Notes: generated by a model from the letters alone, not told the origin. A stretch of DNA of 60,000 nucleotides from Owenia fusiformis (GCA_903813345.2 CAIIXF020000009.1:2854001-2914000); one strand, 5' to 3'; shown: positions 1 through 11,990, counted from the stretch's first letter. Program-made: numbers and translations.

Positions 1-145
1 CCCCCCCCCCGGATCCGCCATAGTAACGTATTTGAACTTAACGTATTTTGACGTTATATTAACTCCAACGCTGTCATTTTCAACTAATAACGGTTGATAA
101 CAATCTAAAGTAGATAAAGATTTGCATGCATTACCATTATATTTA
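1..145. other. Window start, no gene; run of ten C
   Basis: The window opens with ten C bases followed by a GGATCC site, then ordinary AT-rich sequence. The homopolymer may be natural, because poly-G/C runs recur in this genome, or it may be a sequence-end artefact. Confidence 0.5.
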
Positions 146-475
146 TTTACATATATCATAGCATCTCATGTCACCACAGTTCCAGATGAGCTTCATATTT
201 ACATATTATATCATGGAATCTCATGTCAAAACAGTACCAGACGAGCTTTATTTTTACATATATCATAGCATCTCATGTCACCACAGTTCCAGATGAGCTT
301 CATATTTACATATTATATCATGGAATCTCATGTCAAAACAGTACCAGACGAGCTTTATTTTTACATATATCATAGCATCTCATGTCACCACAGTTCCTGA
401 CGAGCTTCATATTTACATATTATATCATGGAATCCCACGTGACAACAGTTACAGACGAGCTTCACTTCATGGCTT
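146..475 (+). repeat. 107-bp tandem repeat, about three copies
   Basis: The marker ATATATCATAGCATCTCA recurs at 151, 258 and 365, a period of exactly 107. Each period contains two related half-units of about 53 bp, one with CATAGCATCTCATGTCACC and one with CATGGAATCTCATGTCAAA, each ending in GACGAGCTT or GATGAGCTT. The first two periods are almost identical and the third has drifted. This is a higher-order minisatellite with no coding potential. Confidence 0.9.
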
Positions 476-1235
476 TTGGTAGCGGAAATAATTCTCACAT
501 CAAGGCAATAGCAATGACATGGTCTTAATTTGAATGCATTTCTTCAATTTCTTTTATCTGTTCCCAGTAATTACAAAAAGTATGCTAAATCATAATCAAA
601 TTGGGCAAAGGACTTGTTCTTCGACAATGATGGAATATGTAGGCCAAACCGAAACGAGTACAAACTAAATATGTTACGTTTACAGGCTTGATAGTATGGC
701 TTGAAAATTGTACATATACATGCTTGAATAATGTGGTTCTAAAGGGACTTTCATGTTGTACATAAACGAGCACAGGCTTTAATAACGTGGCTCGAAATGG
801 TCCATCCTTCGGCTTTAATAACATTGCTTGAAAGAGACTTTCCGCTTGTAAAAAACAACGCAAATAATGTACTAAACAAATAGTATTGTGAAGAGCAGTG
901 AACTAATTTCTCCACTTTTACTTCATTATGCAAATTTACAACCTAAACGTTGCAGTTATATTTTTTTCTTATTTCGTTAAATATTTTCAAAGTTAAGTGG
1001 AAAAAGCTTTTTCCGTATAGCTTTGAAATCTGTTTAAGTCTTGCTTTTAATGAGAATTTAGGTGATCTGCATTTTCAACCATTAGAGATTAACATTTTTT
1101 CTATTGATGGCATATTTGAGTTTTGTGTTGTTTTTTTATCAAATGAACTTTGATTTGCACCGTTATTTACCTTTAATCAGATTCTAAAGATGTTTTAGTT
1201 GTCTAAAAAAGGTCACAATCGACATGTCAATGAAA
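476..1235. other. No gene seen
   Basis: AT-rich sequence. Between about 690 and 850 there is a loose degenerate repetition of GGCTTGAAA, GGCTTTAATAA and CTTGTAA motifs. Short open frames here have no recognisable features. Confidence 0.5.
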
Positions 1236-1825
1236 TCACGTCCCGAAAGTATGCCCCCCAGGCATGCATATTCCAATGTCCTCAAAGTATGTGTCATATT
1301 TCATTTTAAAGCTTATCCAAGGTTACATTGATATGCTAAGTGTCATGGTTCAACTCCCAAATGAGAAAAAGTAACAGTCATTTTAAAAGTTAGTGTTTTG
1401 TCAAAATAAAGTTCAATTTTACATTGGCCATGTTAACAGCAGCAAATATTTTCAGATATGACCTCAAAAGCCCTTCAAATAGGGTTATGGAATTGTATTA
1501 CCCTCATAAAACCTGTTAAGGGACTTTAGAAGAGTTTCCTTAGAGTTTCTACCCTCATCGTTCTCTTTTTCCAACTCAATATCTATCCGACCAAAAAGAG
1601 TTGCTGCTGTTAAGATGCCCCGAGAGGACACATTGACTAGTACTTTGATGTAAAGTTGAACTTACTTTTGACCAAACACTAAGTTTTGAAATGCCTGTAT
1701 TTTTCACATTTGAGAGTTGAACCATAATACTTGGCGAATCAATGTAACTCCGGATAAGCTTTAAAATGATATATGACACGTACTATGACGACACTGGCAT
1801 ATGTCTGCCTAGGGGTGACACCCTG
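1236..1825. mobile_element. Foldback MITE, about 590 bp
   Basis: The left arm (1236-1460) and the right arm (1590-1825) are reverse complements over about 220 bp with moderate divergence. Shared blocks include TGCTGCTGTTAA, AGCTTTAAAATGA and TTGAACCAT. The right end finishes in GACACCCTG followed by TA, typical of TA-inserting Tc1/mariner-type MITEs. The left end is degraded (CGTCCCGAAAGTATGCCCC). The solo arm at 41020-41289 belongs to the same family and preserves the full terminus. Confidence 0.8.
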
Positions 1826-4289
1826 TAGTTACATTCCAATGGTGTTTTAAGTTGATCCAAATGAAATTAGTTGTTAGATCATGAAATTTCAATACATTCC
1901 AACGTATTCTAGCCCTACCAAAACCTATGGTGCCATGTATTTTCCCATTTATATGGAAAATGGTCAACTTGACCATCAAATTAGGATTTAAAAGCTGTAC
2001 AATGTCCGACATGAAGTTTTACATCACGAGCTGTGATTTTGAAATGTGTTGCCTTTGATTTTTAAACAGATTAGACTCTCTGTTTTTCAAATGATTTCCC
2101 TTCAAGTGGGGCCTTGAAATGTTTTTTTTATAATTACAAAGTACGCTTATAGTTGAACGAGAAGTTGTGACGCTTAAAAACATGTTCGACTCCGGAATGT
2201 ACAGACATCTTACCCTACTTTCAAATGTATTTACTTCTTTCATCACTCATCGGGATGTGTTAGCTAAATTTACAAAAAATGCTTGAAACCAGTCTCTTGC
2301 GTCATAAACAATTAGCTTTGATATTCAAAGTTTATCTGGATTCGATGTTAGTTAAGAAAAACACAGAGATCATTTAGGGTGGCGATCTGAGAAACACGTC
2401 GAATATATGGCGGGAATTACGATTAATGGGGTGTGACATTTCCCTGAAGTAATACAATATACAAATTAATACAATGCCTCATCGAGAAGTATCTCTATAG
2501 AGATGCCTTTAAAATATTTTAATATTGCCTTTATATAATATTTAATAATGTTTTAGGGGATTTATTCAATCAATGAATATAATTTGTATTTTGTAATCAT
2601 GTTTTCCTCTGACACTGACCTTTACATTTTCTCAATGACAGAATAAACAGAACTAATACCATGACGCCATTCGTCCTTTTACAGCGAAGGACAAATCTGA
2701 CAGACTTATAGGTTATGCCAACCTTTACACATGGCTGAGCTAGATACAAATAAATGACATATTTTAATCCTTTTCTTTGCGCTTTGCTCACGAGATTGAA
2801 TGTTATCAGGTAACAAAGTATGCAAAAGCAAATAAAACATATTTAACAACCAGAAGTGTCATACCATTCCTTCCTACCTACTACTTGGACTATATATCCA
2901 ACTACGACTGTCTGTAGTATGCTCGACTTTCATACAGTTGCGAACTCGAAAGAAATCTCTACACTGTGACAGTGTACACTGCTATCGGGTGTTTTTACGG
3001 TATTAAATCCAGCGATTTAATTGGTTGAAATTATTATGACGCATGCGCAGTTAATAAATTAATTAGAGCTTACAATCTGCTACTGTACATTACAAGAGTA
3101 AATCAAGTAGGGTAACCAAAACTGGAAGTATCTGAAAACATTTTAAATATATAATTTTAAGAGGGATACTTCCATTCCAATGATTGAACCACTAATGAGA
3201 AGATATAGATTTATCTATTTTGAACAAATACACCAAAATATCACACATTTTTTATCTAAACACGGGCGAGTGCTTTGTAGCAGCTGAGGCGATTGCAATT
3301 ATAGTATCACATCTTCTTTCAACAATTTTTTATTTGTAAAACATGATATTTATCTTAAATCGATCATAGCTCGTGATTGTAACGTTGTTAAAAAGAGGTA
3401 GCTAGCTAAGTGCCAAAGATGAAAATACACAAGACCTGGTTTATGGCATAACCTGGTCCATTCATGTAATGTGTTATTGTCTGCCGTGTCATAATTTCCA
3501 AATCGTTTACTCTTGACCCCACGAGAGGTAACTTTGAAGCAAAATTTGGTCCCCTAAATTTTTGGACATCGATTTCTCGATGGGGCCTATCAGTGACGTA
3601 GCCGGGAAGAAAAAAATCGACGAGGCGAAAAATATTTCAAAACATGTTAACAAGCGTCGAGACAAGCGCTTCGTCTGTCTCATCAAGAAATACGAGCGTA
3701 AATCGTTTCTCGAAAATATAAACGATGATTGCAAAAAAAGAACTTGATGGGATTGTGCACCATTGATGATTTAAATTTAAAAAATCGAATTTTTTAAGAA
3801 TTCTACAAATATTTCGTTGCGGTTTTACAACGTAATTTCAATAACCGGAAACACTTTTCAAACGAGTCACCTTTAAATATCAAAACGTCGTGCTATTCTC
3901 ATACTTATAAAACACAATTATGTTATTATTGTGTTCTTTTGGCGCTTTGAATATGGTGATTGACATTAACACCGAGAAGTATATTACAGTCTTCAGAGCT
4001 TTATAATGCAATGCATGCCATGTGCAAATGCTCAATGCATAGAACATTGAAGGTCGAATACATTATAATCAATGTCAGATGACACTTATGGGTACCAACA
4101 ATAATGAAGCTCGAAGCATACAAAATTAATAATTCCTTAGAAATCATTCCATGTACAAGATCATTTCAATTTGTTCAAGTAGTCGACAGTCATATCGAAA
4201 AATATAGTTGCGATGCAATACGCGTGTCTTTAACACTACTGTTTGCCGTCACTTCTCGAACAAAATAAGGTTATTGACTTTCCAAGCTT
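1826..4289. other. No gene seen
   Basis: AT-rich unique sequence. An open frame at 3562-3747 is rich in lysine but lacks recognisable domains or splice support. Nothing else could be assigned. Confidence 0.5.
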
Positions 4290-4923
4290 CACTGGTCAGT
4301 ATCAAGCGAAGGTAACGGCCGTCACCTTCGCATCAAAGATGGCAGACGGGAAGTGTCGGGCTTGATATTTTGAGTTTTCATCGAATTAAACTACACTATA
4401 ATTGACGTAATGCGTTGATATTTTAAGCAAATCAGACTCATATGACCTATGGGAACTATGGAATATGGTAATTTGCTCATATATCATGCGTGGGTGCAAC
4501 AATAATATCTTCCACCGCGTAAGGAAAGGTAACTGGAAATGTAAGATACGGTAACAGACATGTTAGTTTTCAATACACTGTATAACGAGACATCTTAGCT
4601 CTCCATTATAAACTCTCATAACGTTACCACATCACTGCATATTAGTTATCTTATCATCTGTAAAACCAAAATCTCAGTTACCTTCCCTTAAGCGGTGGAA
4701 CATATCCTTGGATTTTGGCGCCCGCGCATGGTATATGAACAAATGATCATACCCCAGAGTTTCCATGTCATATAAATCAGGTTAAGTTCAAATATCAAAG
4801 CATTGCGTCAACTATAAAGTAGATTAATTCGATTTAAACTCAAAATATCGAAATCGACACTTCCCGCCCGCCATCTTTGATGCGAAGGTAACGGTCGTTA
4901 CCTTCGCTTAATACTGACCAGTG
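4290..4923. mobile_element. Long palindromic foldback element, family A copy 1
   Basis: The element begins CACTGGTCAGTATCAAGCG and ends with the reverse complement. The two arms pair over nearly the full 634 bp, meeting around 4600. Just inside each end is a second short palindrome built from GCGAAGGTAACGGCCGTC, and GAAGGTAACTGG-like motifs recur near mid-arm. AAGCTT flanks both ends and could be a 6-bp target duplication or part of the terminal repeat. It has no coding capacity. Confidence 0.88.
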
Positions 4924-5536
4924 AAGCTTTGAATGTTCCAATATTCACGATGAATAACTAATACTAAAGTCATGTAAGATTTGATATCGCACGTCAACTC
5001 AATTTGACATTCGCTTGGTGATAAGATCAGTAAACCCCCAAAGAGAATCTAACGCAATATCACGTATTAGAAGGTATTAGTATTAATGCTATGACTAAAC
5101 AGAGATTTTCCTCTATTCATCAATTGATTTGACATGCATTTCTTTGGTTTTGAATTCACTAGTTATTTAATAGTCTACCATAATGGATTGATGCATTGTG
5201 TGTGAATTAATGTAGTGTCTTCTTCATCCCCATCCATCAAATTTAAACAATGCAGTGGGTATTAAATATGTCAGCGGCATTGGTACTACGACTGTGTTCA
5301 GTATTCAAAAGATTCCTATTATTTCAAAGATTTCCTAACAATTTGTACTTTTCATCAATTACGGTGTACTTTCTTACTAAAACAGTGAATAACATGTTTA
5401 GGGTATTATTTTTGTATGATAGGCCTATGCATCGTGATATCGAAATAATAATGTATTCTTCAGAATAAATAGTTCAGTAAACTTGTATAACTAAGTATAA
5501 TGTGTAGATTGTATCGTCGGTGTGCAAACTAAAACA
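4924..5536. other. No gene seen
   Basis: AT-rich sequence. An open frame at 5250-5468 has no recognisable motif and ordinary intergenic composition. Confidence 0.45.
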
Positions 5537-5538
5537 TA

Positions 5539-6311
5539 CATTCCCCTCTATAAGTTTGGTAACCTTAGCTCCCCCATTGAACTACATGTTAAAGCCTCTT
5601 TACCTTTGAATTTTTATTTACTTAACCTGCGAGGAAAATACTTGTACTATTGTTGAAAACGTAGTTTGACTTTATTTCCAATACCTCCAACTGTTCTCAA
5701 TTTTTTTCTTCAATTACAATAGATGATTTTGATGATTTTTTGAAAATCGACATTCCCATGTTAACCAATGGGAATGGTAGGTTTGCCGCAAGTGATATGA
5801 CAGAGTATCCATCCAGTCCTTGCAAAAAATACAAGTTAGGTAGGCAATTGGATTTGCTAACTTTATTTAACAAAAAATTGATACGTTTCTTCAGGTTCAA
5901 CAAAGCTATAAGTCTTTAAAATCAAAATTGTTATCCATCAAGTAAACTAAACACTTAGTTTACAAAAAGTGAGACAATTCGACTTTCTATATAAAAATAT
6001 TTTTTGCTGAATCTTTTACTGAATAGATATCCTGATTTATGATTTACCCGGAACCCACCATTTCCCATTGGTTTACATGGGAATGACGATTTTCAAAAAT
6101 TCGTCAAATTTATCATCAATTTTCGACCTATTAAAAATGCGGGAAAATATTTGGAAAATTTGGAGCTAATGGAAATAAGGTCAAGTTACGTTTCCAACAA
6201 TATTATAAGTTATTTCATCGCAGGTTAAGTAAATAAAAATTCAAAGGTAAATAGGCTTTAACACGTAGTTCAATGGGGAAAAAAAGGTTGCCAAACTTAT
6301 GGAGGGGAGTG
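5539..6311. mobile_element. Palindromic MITE, family B (CACTCCCCTCC ends)
   Basis: TA plus CATTCCCCTCTATAAG at 5537 pairs with CTTATGGAGGGGAGTG plus TA at 6313. The arms (about 300 bp each) include ATTGAACTAC, TTTACCTTTGAATTTTT and CCCATGTTAACCAATGG in opposite orientations. TA on both sides indicates insertion at TA. Confidence 0.85.
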
Positions 6312-6313
6312 TA

Positions 6314-7141
6314 TGTTTCTTTGTGACTTCTGTGGCAAATGGGTAAACTAAATCCCAACCATCTCAAACACGGATCAAACCTATATCCTACCAATCGATT
6401 ATAAAGGTATGAGGAAAATAAGTGTATTTAGATATCTGTGTAAAAATGGTAGCAATTCTTGAGGTTCATAATGTTACATGTTCACATACAAGTTCTCTTT
6501 TAACGTGTAGCTTTACCTCACTGATATCAACTGATCCTTACATCGTCCATGAAAAAAGTAGTTCTGCCAGATCCTATTGAGAATAAAATATTAAAGACAA
6601 ATTGTGTTATAGATAGCAGCGAATTTAAGAAAAATAATATCCGTTGGTAAAGTCTAAAATATTATGCATTTCACCTAAAATCGAGAAGGGCTAAAATGCA
6701 CACGCCTCCTCTAAGCTTTAACGTTGAACAACCATGAACATTTATCGTACTTTATCCTAGAATACACTGAAATATTGAGTAAATCGCCATGGAAGAGCAG
6801 TCTAAGCTTTTCTTTTACAGGAAACATCTTATCATGACGGTTAAAAAATTCAGAATGTTCGCAAAAAGCCTATATGCGGGAACATAACTTAACACAAGAC
6901 GCACTCAAGAAAGTGCATCTAGTTCAGTCGGCTCGTCATCTGAAACCATTTATTATGGAGTAGCTTCGAATTCATATAGCCTAACTTTAATGTGCTAAAG
7001 AGCAAATTAGGGATCATGCAGAAAAAAAGTTATGCAACATTATGTGGATGCTAAATCTAATGGGAGAGAGCATATTTATTCGACACCCTGTATAGGAGGC
7101 ATCTCTCACCTTCAAAGGTGATCTCCTTAATTGAGAACACA
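6314..7141. other. No gene seen; solo transposon end near 7080
   Basis: AT-rich sequence. TTCGACACCCTGTA at 7080-7093 resembles the terminus of the TA-inserting MITEs at 26563 and 41289, but no partner end was found to the left. Confidence 0.45.
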
Positions 7142-7295
7142 AAAGGGTATTGTGATAATTTTCATTACAAAGGTACACTACTTAAATTGAAAAATTACAA
7201 GTGATAAAGGGTATTGTGATAATTTTCATTACTAAGATACACTTCTTAAATTGAACAAGTGACAAAGGGTATTGTAATAATGTTCATGGATCTGG
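7142..7295 (+). repeat. About 60-bp tandem repeat, 2.4 copies
   Basis: AAAGGGTATTGTGATAATTT recurs at 7142 and 7206 and in altered form at 7264, each followed by a TTCATTAC and TACACT block in the complete units. Spacing is 64 then 58 bp. Confidence 0.85.
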
Positions 7296-7300
7296 CTGAT

Positions 7301-8659
7301 TTGTGTATTATGTGATCTAGGTAAGGCCGTTATTGCTGTTTGCTCTTCCGTGTTATTGTATGATTGTACTTTATGATAGGTCGTTACTCTCTGTAAATGA
7401 CAATTGATGCAAATGGAGATGTCAATTATATCCGTCTTCTGAATGATATTAGGATTCTATTTTGAGTGTTTTTCAGAATTTTCCTTAGATCCCCTCTAAA
7501 GTGTCAGATAGTGAATAATGCAGTCTCCATCTTAAGATGAATTCTTATCTAAATTGAATACGCCTCGCACAGGGGAGACAAGGCTGGGTATTTTATCGAT
7601 AATCATACTTTTCTCCAGGCAATGTCATCCCATCATAATAGATAAGTATAAAAATAATTAAAGATAATAGTCTTTGATGTCGTACGTTGACAAGGCTTTC
7701 ACTGGAGACGTACTTCTCTTGTTAGTTATCACAGTTGTCCGCCTAAAGCATTTCCATTCCTCTATTCATATCAGTAAGATAGCTCGCCGCCTCACTGGAC
7801 AGGGATATCAATATTTGTTTTTAATATCTCAAGAAACAATTTTGATATCAGAACTAAAACAAATTACTTTAATCTTTTTCGAAAATTGATGTTTTCTATC
7901 AGCAACCAATTATTAGCAAAGCGATTATTCTCAGGCGAAATGCTTAGTCTAGACCACTGATACAATTCAAACGTCGTTTACAAACCCACTTCTTATTTAT
8001 CGGCGACATACTATAGATTACAAATGACGTTTTTGCATTAACAGTTGGACGGCTGATACATCGTAATTCAATTTAATTAGAATAGGAATATATTATTAAG
8101 AACAATGCACGATAATTGCACGATAACAGAGAACGTGATGACCTTGGTAACCGTTGTCGGCTTAGACAACTACTATGTGACCATTCTTATCGAAAATGTC
8201 AAATGGAATGTTGAATATGAATATCTTTGTGTAGAAAATCATAACAATATTCAGCATATATGTCAATCTGTGTTTAAAGTCACTTTCATAGACTTTTTAG
8301 AGGGTGAAATTAGAGATTTCAAGAAAGACTTCATTTGATAATATTAATGGTCTACCTTTCTATTCGGATGGGTTCAGATGTCAAAAAACAGCCGATCCAT
8401 TGACATTACCATTTTTAAAGTTGTAAGCAAGAAAATTTTCCCCAGACCCTCTATTTTTCATAACTTGACAGGAAACATATTCTAAGAATGCAAACTGGAT
8501 TAAACATAACTAATTATTCTGAATATAGGATACTTACCCAGATACGTATCTAATTAGCATGCTTATTTACTTTTTTAGTAATTGTGGTGCAGTGTTACGA
8601 CTCTTTTCTGAAAAAACGAATAATATGTATCAAGAATTACATATCAAAATCAAGTTGAG
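7301..8659. other. No gene seen
   Basis: AT-rich unique sequence. The open frames at 7674-7889 and 8105-8338 show no domain, signal or splice context. Confidence 0.45.
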
Positions 8660-8735
8660 CCCATGGCTTAATGGTTAAAGCAGCTGTCGAGAAACCATTT
8701 TTAGGGTTCGAAACTCGGCCACGGCGAATCATTTT
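8655..8735 (+). repeat. tRNA-derived SINE head or tRNA pseudogene
   Basis: TGGCTTAATGGTTAAAG (8664-8680) fits the RNA polymerase III A box and GGTTCGAAACTC (8705-8716) the B box, at tRNA-like spacing. Acceptor and anticodon stems do not pair well, so it is not a functional tRNA. An AT-rich tail follows, as in tRNA-derived SINEs. Confidence 0.6.
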
Positions 8736-9990
8736 CTTTAATTTGTTTCTTCAGAAGCGTTTGTATCACCATAACGATATAAAACATTGAACCTGCTTGG
8801 TTCGTGCAAATGTGCAGCTATTTTGTAAGAATCTTTCTAACATTACATGTTTATATTAAAAAAGGGGTATTAGCCGAATTTGATTGAAAAGAAACCTAGT
8901 CCATAGAATAGACAGTTGTTAAAAACATTTTGAAATATAACCGGATAGAAACATTATACTTTTGTTGAAATTAGTTGATGAAATGCTCTTAGCAGAGTAT
9001 AGTTCATAATAACGATAGGAACTGAATTCAATATGGCGAATGACAAATGCTCCAGGAATATAATAATTATTATTGGAATGGACAATAAATCAACACTGGA
9101 TTTCTAAGTCATTTGGATTGGACATATGAAACCAAGTGCAACACGGATATAAAAATATCATAATACAGGAACTTGCCATCAATCAATTGAAATTAGTATT
9201 TCTGCAATAAAAATACTGGGATGGAAACGAATAAAGCTTTTAAATTAGTGGAGCACGATATTCCACTGAAAATGAACTGAATCAAAGTTACTCAATTTTT
9301 GATACATGATGAATTGATACAAAGAAATACGAGCACAAGTTACAAATTAAACTCTGATGGGATATGACAACGAGACAAATTTATATCCACTATTGATGTC
9401 TAAGTTCTTTGAACTACTATGAGAAATCAAAGGGCAACTGTAAAAGTAATTACTTCATAACAAGGTAAACCTATACAAGTACGTGTATGTTCTGTCCAAA
9501 GTAGCAGAACAGATAAATGAACCATCTCAAGTGATTACGGACATAGTCAGAGGTGACATTGTATTCCTTCAAATCCAACGCAATGCTCACGTTTTACTGC
9601 CATGAGAGAGTTATTATAATTTTCTTCGATTTTTCTGACCGTCTGTTCCGCAAAGGAATTAATAAGATAACGTGTCTACCTAATTTTTAGATCGACATAT
9701 TATTTTAGCATCCATTGCTCCAAACTGTCCATACGATGTTCTTTTAGCCTTCCCAAGAGATATTTCCACAATCAATATAATTAGTCTTGTGTTTCTTTAT
9801 CTAAGCATCTTTTACTTCCCTATGTCGTTTGAACAGTTCGCATGTATGTATACAATGGTGTATGAAAGACTGCATGTGTACTTTAATTTGAATACCTCTC
9901 TAAGGTTAATACAGATTGAATAATATTAACAAAGGATCTGTGGTTTGGTGGAAGATACATGTATTTTCTATTAAAGTATGGATTGGCTTT
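8736..9990. other. No gene seen
   Basis: AT-rich unique sequence without open frames of note, repeats or hairpins that I could recognise. Confidence 0.45.
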
Positions 9991-10820
9991 GTGTATGTGC
10001 AATATAGCTAAATACCAGCAATGTGAATACCAAATAATAAATACAACTTCATGATCTTGTTGATTGAAAGCTATAATGTTGAAGAATGGATAGTCTTGAT
10101 AGTCTTTAACTATATAAAGACCAGAAATGTGAATACCAAATCATAAAACAAGTTCATGTTTTGTTAAATATAAGCTATAATGTTAAAAGATGGATTTTCT
10201 TGGTATCAAAATGAGTGATGCATGTAGTGTACACTTTGTGTATGTGCGATATAACTAAAGACCAGAAATGTGAGAACCAAATCATAAAGACAATTTCATG
10301 ATTTGTTAAATATAAGCTATAGTGTTGAATGATGGCTTTGCTTGGTATCAAAATGAGTGATGCACGTAATGTACACTTTTTGTATGTGCGATATAGCTAA
10401 ATATCTGAAATGTGAATACCAAATCTTAAAGACAATTTCATGTTTTGCTAAATATAAGCTATAATGTTGAAGGGTGGATTTTCTTGGTATCAAAATGAGT
10501 GATGCATGTAGTGTACACTTTGTGTATGTGCGATATAGCTAAATACCAGAAATGTAAATACCAATTTATGAAGACAAGTTCATGTTTTGCTAAATATAAG
10601 CTATAATGTTGAAGGATGGATTTTCTGGGTATCAAAATGAGTGATGCGTGTAGTGTACACTTTGTGAATGTGAAATATAGGTAAATACCATATATGAAAA
10701 TATCAAATTATTACAACAATTTGATGATTTTGTTAAATATAAGCTAAGCTATCAAAGGATGGGTTGTCTCGGTAGCATCATCACTAGTGATGTTTTGAAC
10801 ATTCCGTGTATGTGTAATAT
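9991..10820 (+). repeat. 142-bp satellite, about six units
   Basis: GTGTATGTGCGATATAGC or a close variant recurs near 9991, 10105, 10238, 10380, 10522, 10664 and 10806, mostly 142 bp apart. Each unit then runs through CCAGAAATGTGAATACC, ATAAGCTATAATGTTGAA and GGTATCAAAATGAGTGATG. The central units are most alike and the edge units are more diverged, as in arrays that grow by unequal exchange. The first interval is shorter (about 114 bp). Confidence 0.9.
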
Positions 10821-11310
10821 CGATGCCAACAAGGTTAAAAGCAAGTAATTAACACTTATTACCTGCGTGTGGAAGATAAGCTATTAAGTTGAAGTGTGAT
10901 CAATAGGCGCATCCACTTCATTAAGTGGCACAAATAAGATACTTTTGTGTACATCCTATTCTGATGGCATAACACTATTAATCACAACTTTTTCGGATAA
11001 TGTATCGCAGTCCTCCCCACAGGGTGTTATGCTCCTTTTAGTTTTCTATCGCATCTAGATTTTTATGAGGCTTTGAAAGAATGCTCAATCATATTGGCCA
11101 AAGGTAAGTGTAACAAATAATGCAAGAAATGCTATCTATGAAGAAAGGCTTTGACAACTTAAATTCGAATGCTGAAAGCGAACCTTCTTTTAAAATATAT
11201 TTATTTTAGTATTTGCATTTGTATCATCCGTTTCTGAATTTGAAAGAAATAAAACAATCCTAAAAACGTGCAAAATATCTGGATATTTAAGGTTTTGTAT
11301 TGGAGGTTAA
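10821..11310. other. No gene seen
   Basis: AT-rich sequence between the satellite and the dispersed repeat. CCACAGGGTGTTATG near 11017 is a possible isolated transposon-end-like motif. Confidence 0.4.
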
Positions 11311-11531
11311 GGAGGAGGGAAAGTATCGCAACAGATTTCGGACAGTCATATGTTGGATTTTGGCTATTTTCTGAGGATTTAAACAAGTGCATATGTAAGA
11401 CCAATGCATTACTTCCAGCAAAAGCACTCCTAGTGATGATAAAATGATTTCGACTTTGAGACAAGGGACGATGAAACAACCCACCCAATTGTTTTTTCTG
11501 AAATGTTGTTCTGATTGTCGACCCCTTCCTC
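11311..11531 (+). repeat. Dispersed repeat, copy 1 (second copy at 53015-53220)
   Basis: GGAGGAGGGAAAGTATCGCA through TTTTTTCTGAAATG is shared with 53015-53220 at high similarity. On the plus strand both copies read RRESIATDFG then YVGFWLFS, after which copy 2 has a stop. On the minus strand copy 1 lies within a 144-codon open frame (11201-11635). No protein family was recognised, so coding status is unknown. Confidence 0.7.
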
Positions 11532-11553
11532 CCCTGCCTTTTTAATTGTTGTT

Positions 11554-11790
11554 GCATCAATATGTTGCATTTTGACACGTAGTTAGCCCCTTTAAAGGAA
11601 TAAGCGATTCCTTTGGGGGTTTCAAAGAGATCCATTATGGATGACCAAAATTAGCTGAGAGCAATGGATTGCATGAGTTTTCCCAAGGGGAAAATAACGT
11701 GGGAAATATTGTTTTCACTCTATCTAAAAGGAATCATTGATTCCTTTAAAGGGGTTAACTGTGTCAAACCCAACATATTGATACAAGAAG
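11554..11790. repeat. Inverted repeat with about 57-bp arms
   Basis: CATCAATATGTTG, TTTGACAC, TTAGCCCCTTTAAAGGAAT and GATTCCTTT in the left arm recur reversed on the right (AAAGGAATCATTGATTCCTT, TTAAAGGGGTTAA, GTGTCAAA, CAACATATTGATA). The arms flank about 100 bp. This has MITE architecture, but no target duplication was identified. Confidence 0.75.
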
Positions 11791-11884
11791 AAAAGTAGCA
11801 CAAAAATTATAAACTCCCATTGACATGATCATTGTCACTCGTCTTCTCGATGAGACACATCGGAACTTGGGATCCATAGCCATT

Positions 11885-11965
11885 TACCCTGCGTGCAGAG
11901 TCTAGTTAAACTAGTGAAGACGAAGCTCTCTTTTAATAAGTGAAGTCAAACGAATGCAAAGGGTA
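11885..11965. mobile_element. 81-bp MITE with 9-bp target duplication
   Basis: The element starts TACCCTGCG and ends AAAGGGTA, a short imperfect terminal repeat. ATAGCCATT lies directly outside both ends (11876-11884 and 11966-11974). A related locus at 38395-38470 carries the flanking sequence (CATATCGGAACT, then CCATTCAACCAAGCCA, AAAAAGTATGTA) without the insert, so it acts as an empty site. Nine-bp duplications are typical of Mutator-like elements; the family assignment is inferred. Confidence 0.8.
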
Positions 11966-11990
11966 ATAGCCATTCAACCAAGCCATAAAA

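Noticed and set aside
1-16. Poly-C followed by GGATCC as a cloning-vector junction
   Set aside because: No further vector sequence is seen, GATCCGCCAGTG also occurs naturally at about 12895-12918, and poly-C runs are common in this window.
146-475. CRISPR-like regular repeats
   Set aside because: Units are contiguous tandem copies without unique spacers, in animal DNA.
3562-3747. Lysine-rich 61-codon open frame
   Set aside because: No start context, domain or homologous copy; lysine richness is expected from the A-rich sequence.
8655-8735. Functional tRNA gene
   Set aside because: A and B boxes fit but acceptor and anticodon stems do not pair; called a tRNA-derived repeat.
11201-11635. 144-codon open frame on the minus strand
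   Set aside because: It overlaps a dispersed repeat and an inverted repeat, shows no recognised domain, and the second repeat copy does not keep the frame. Reported as repeat instead.
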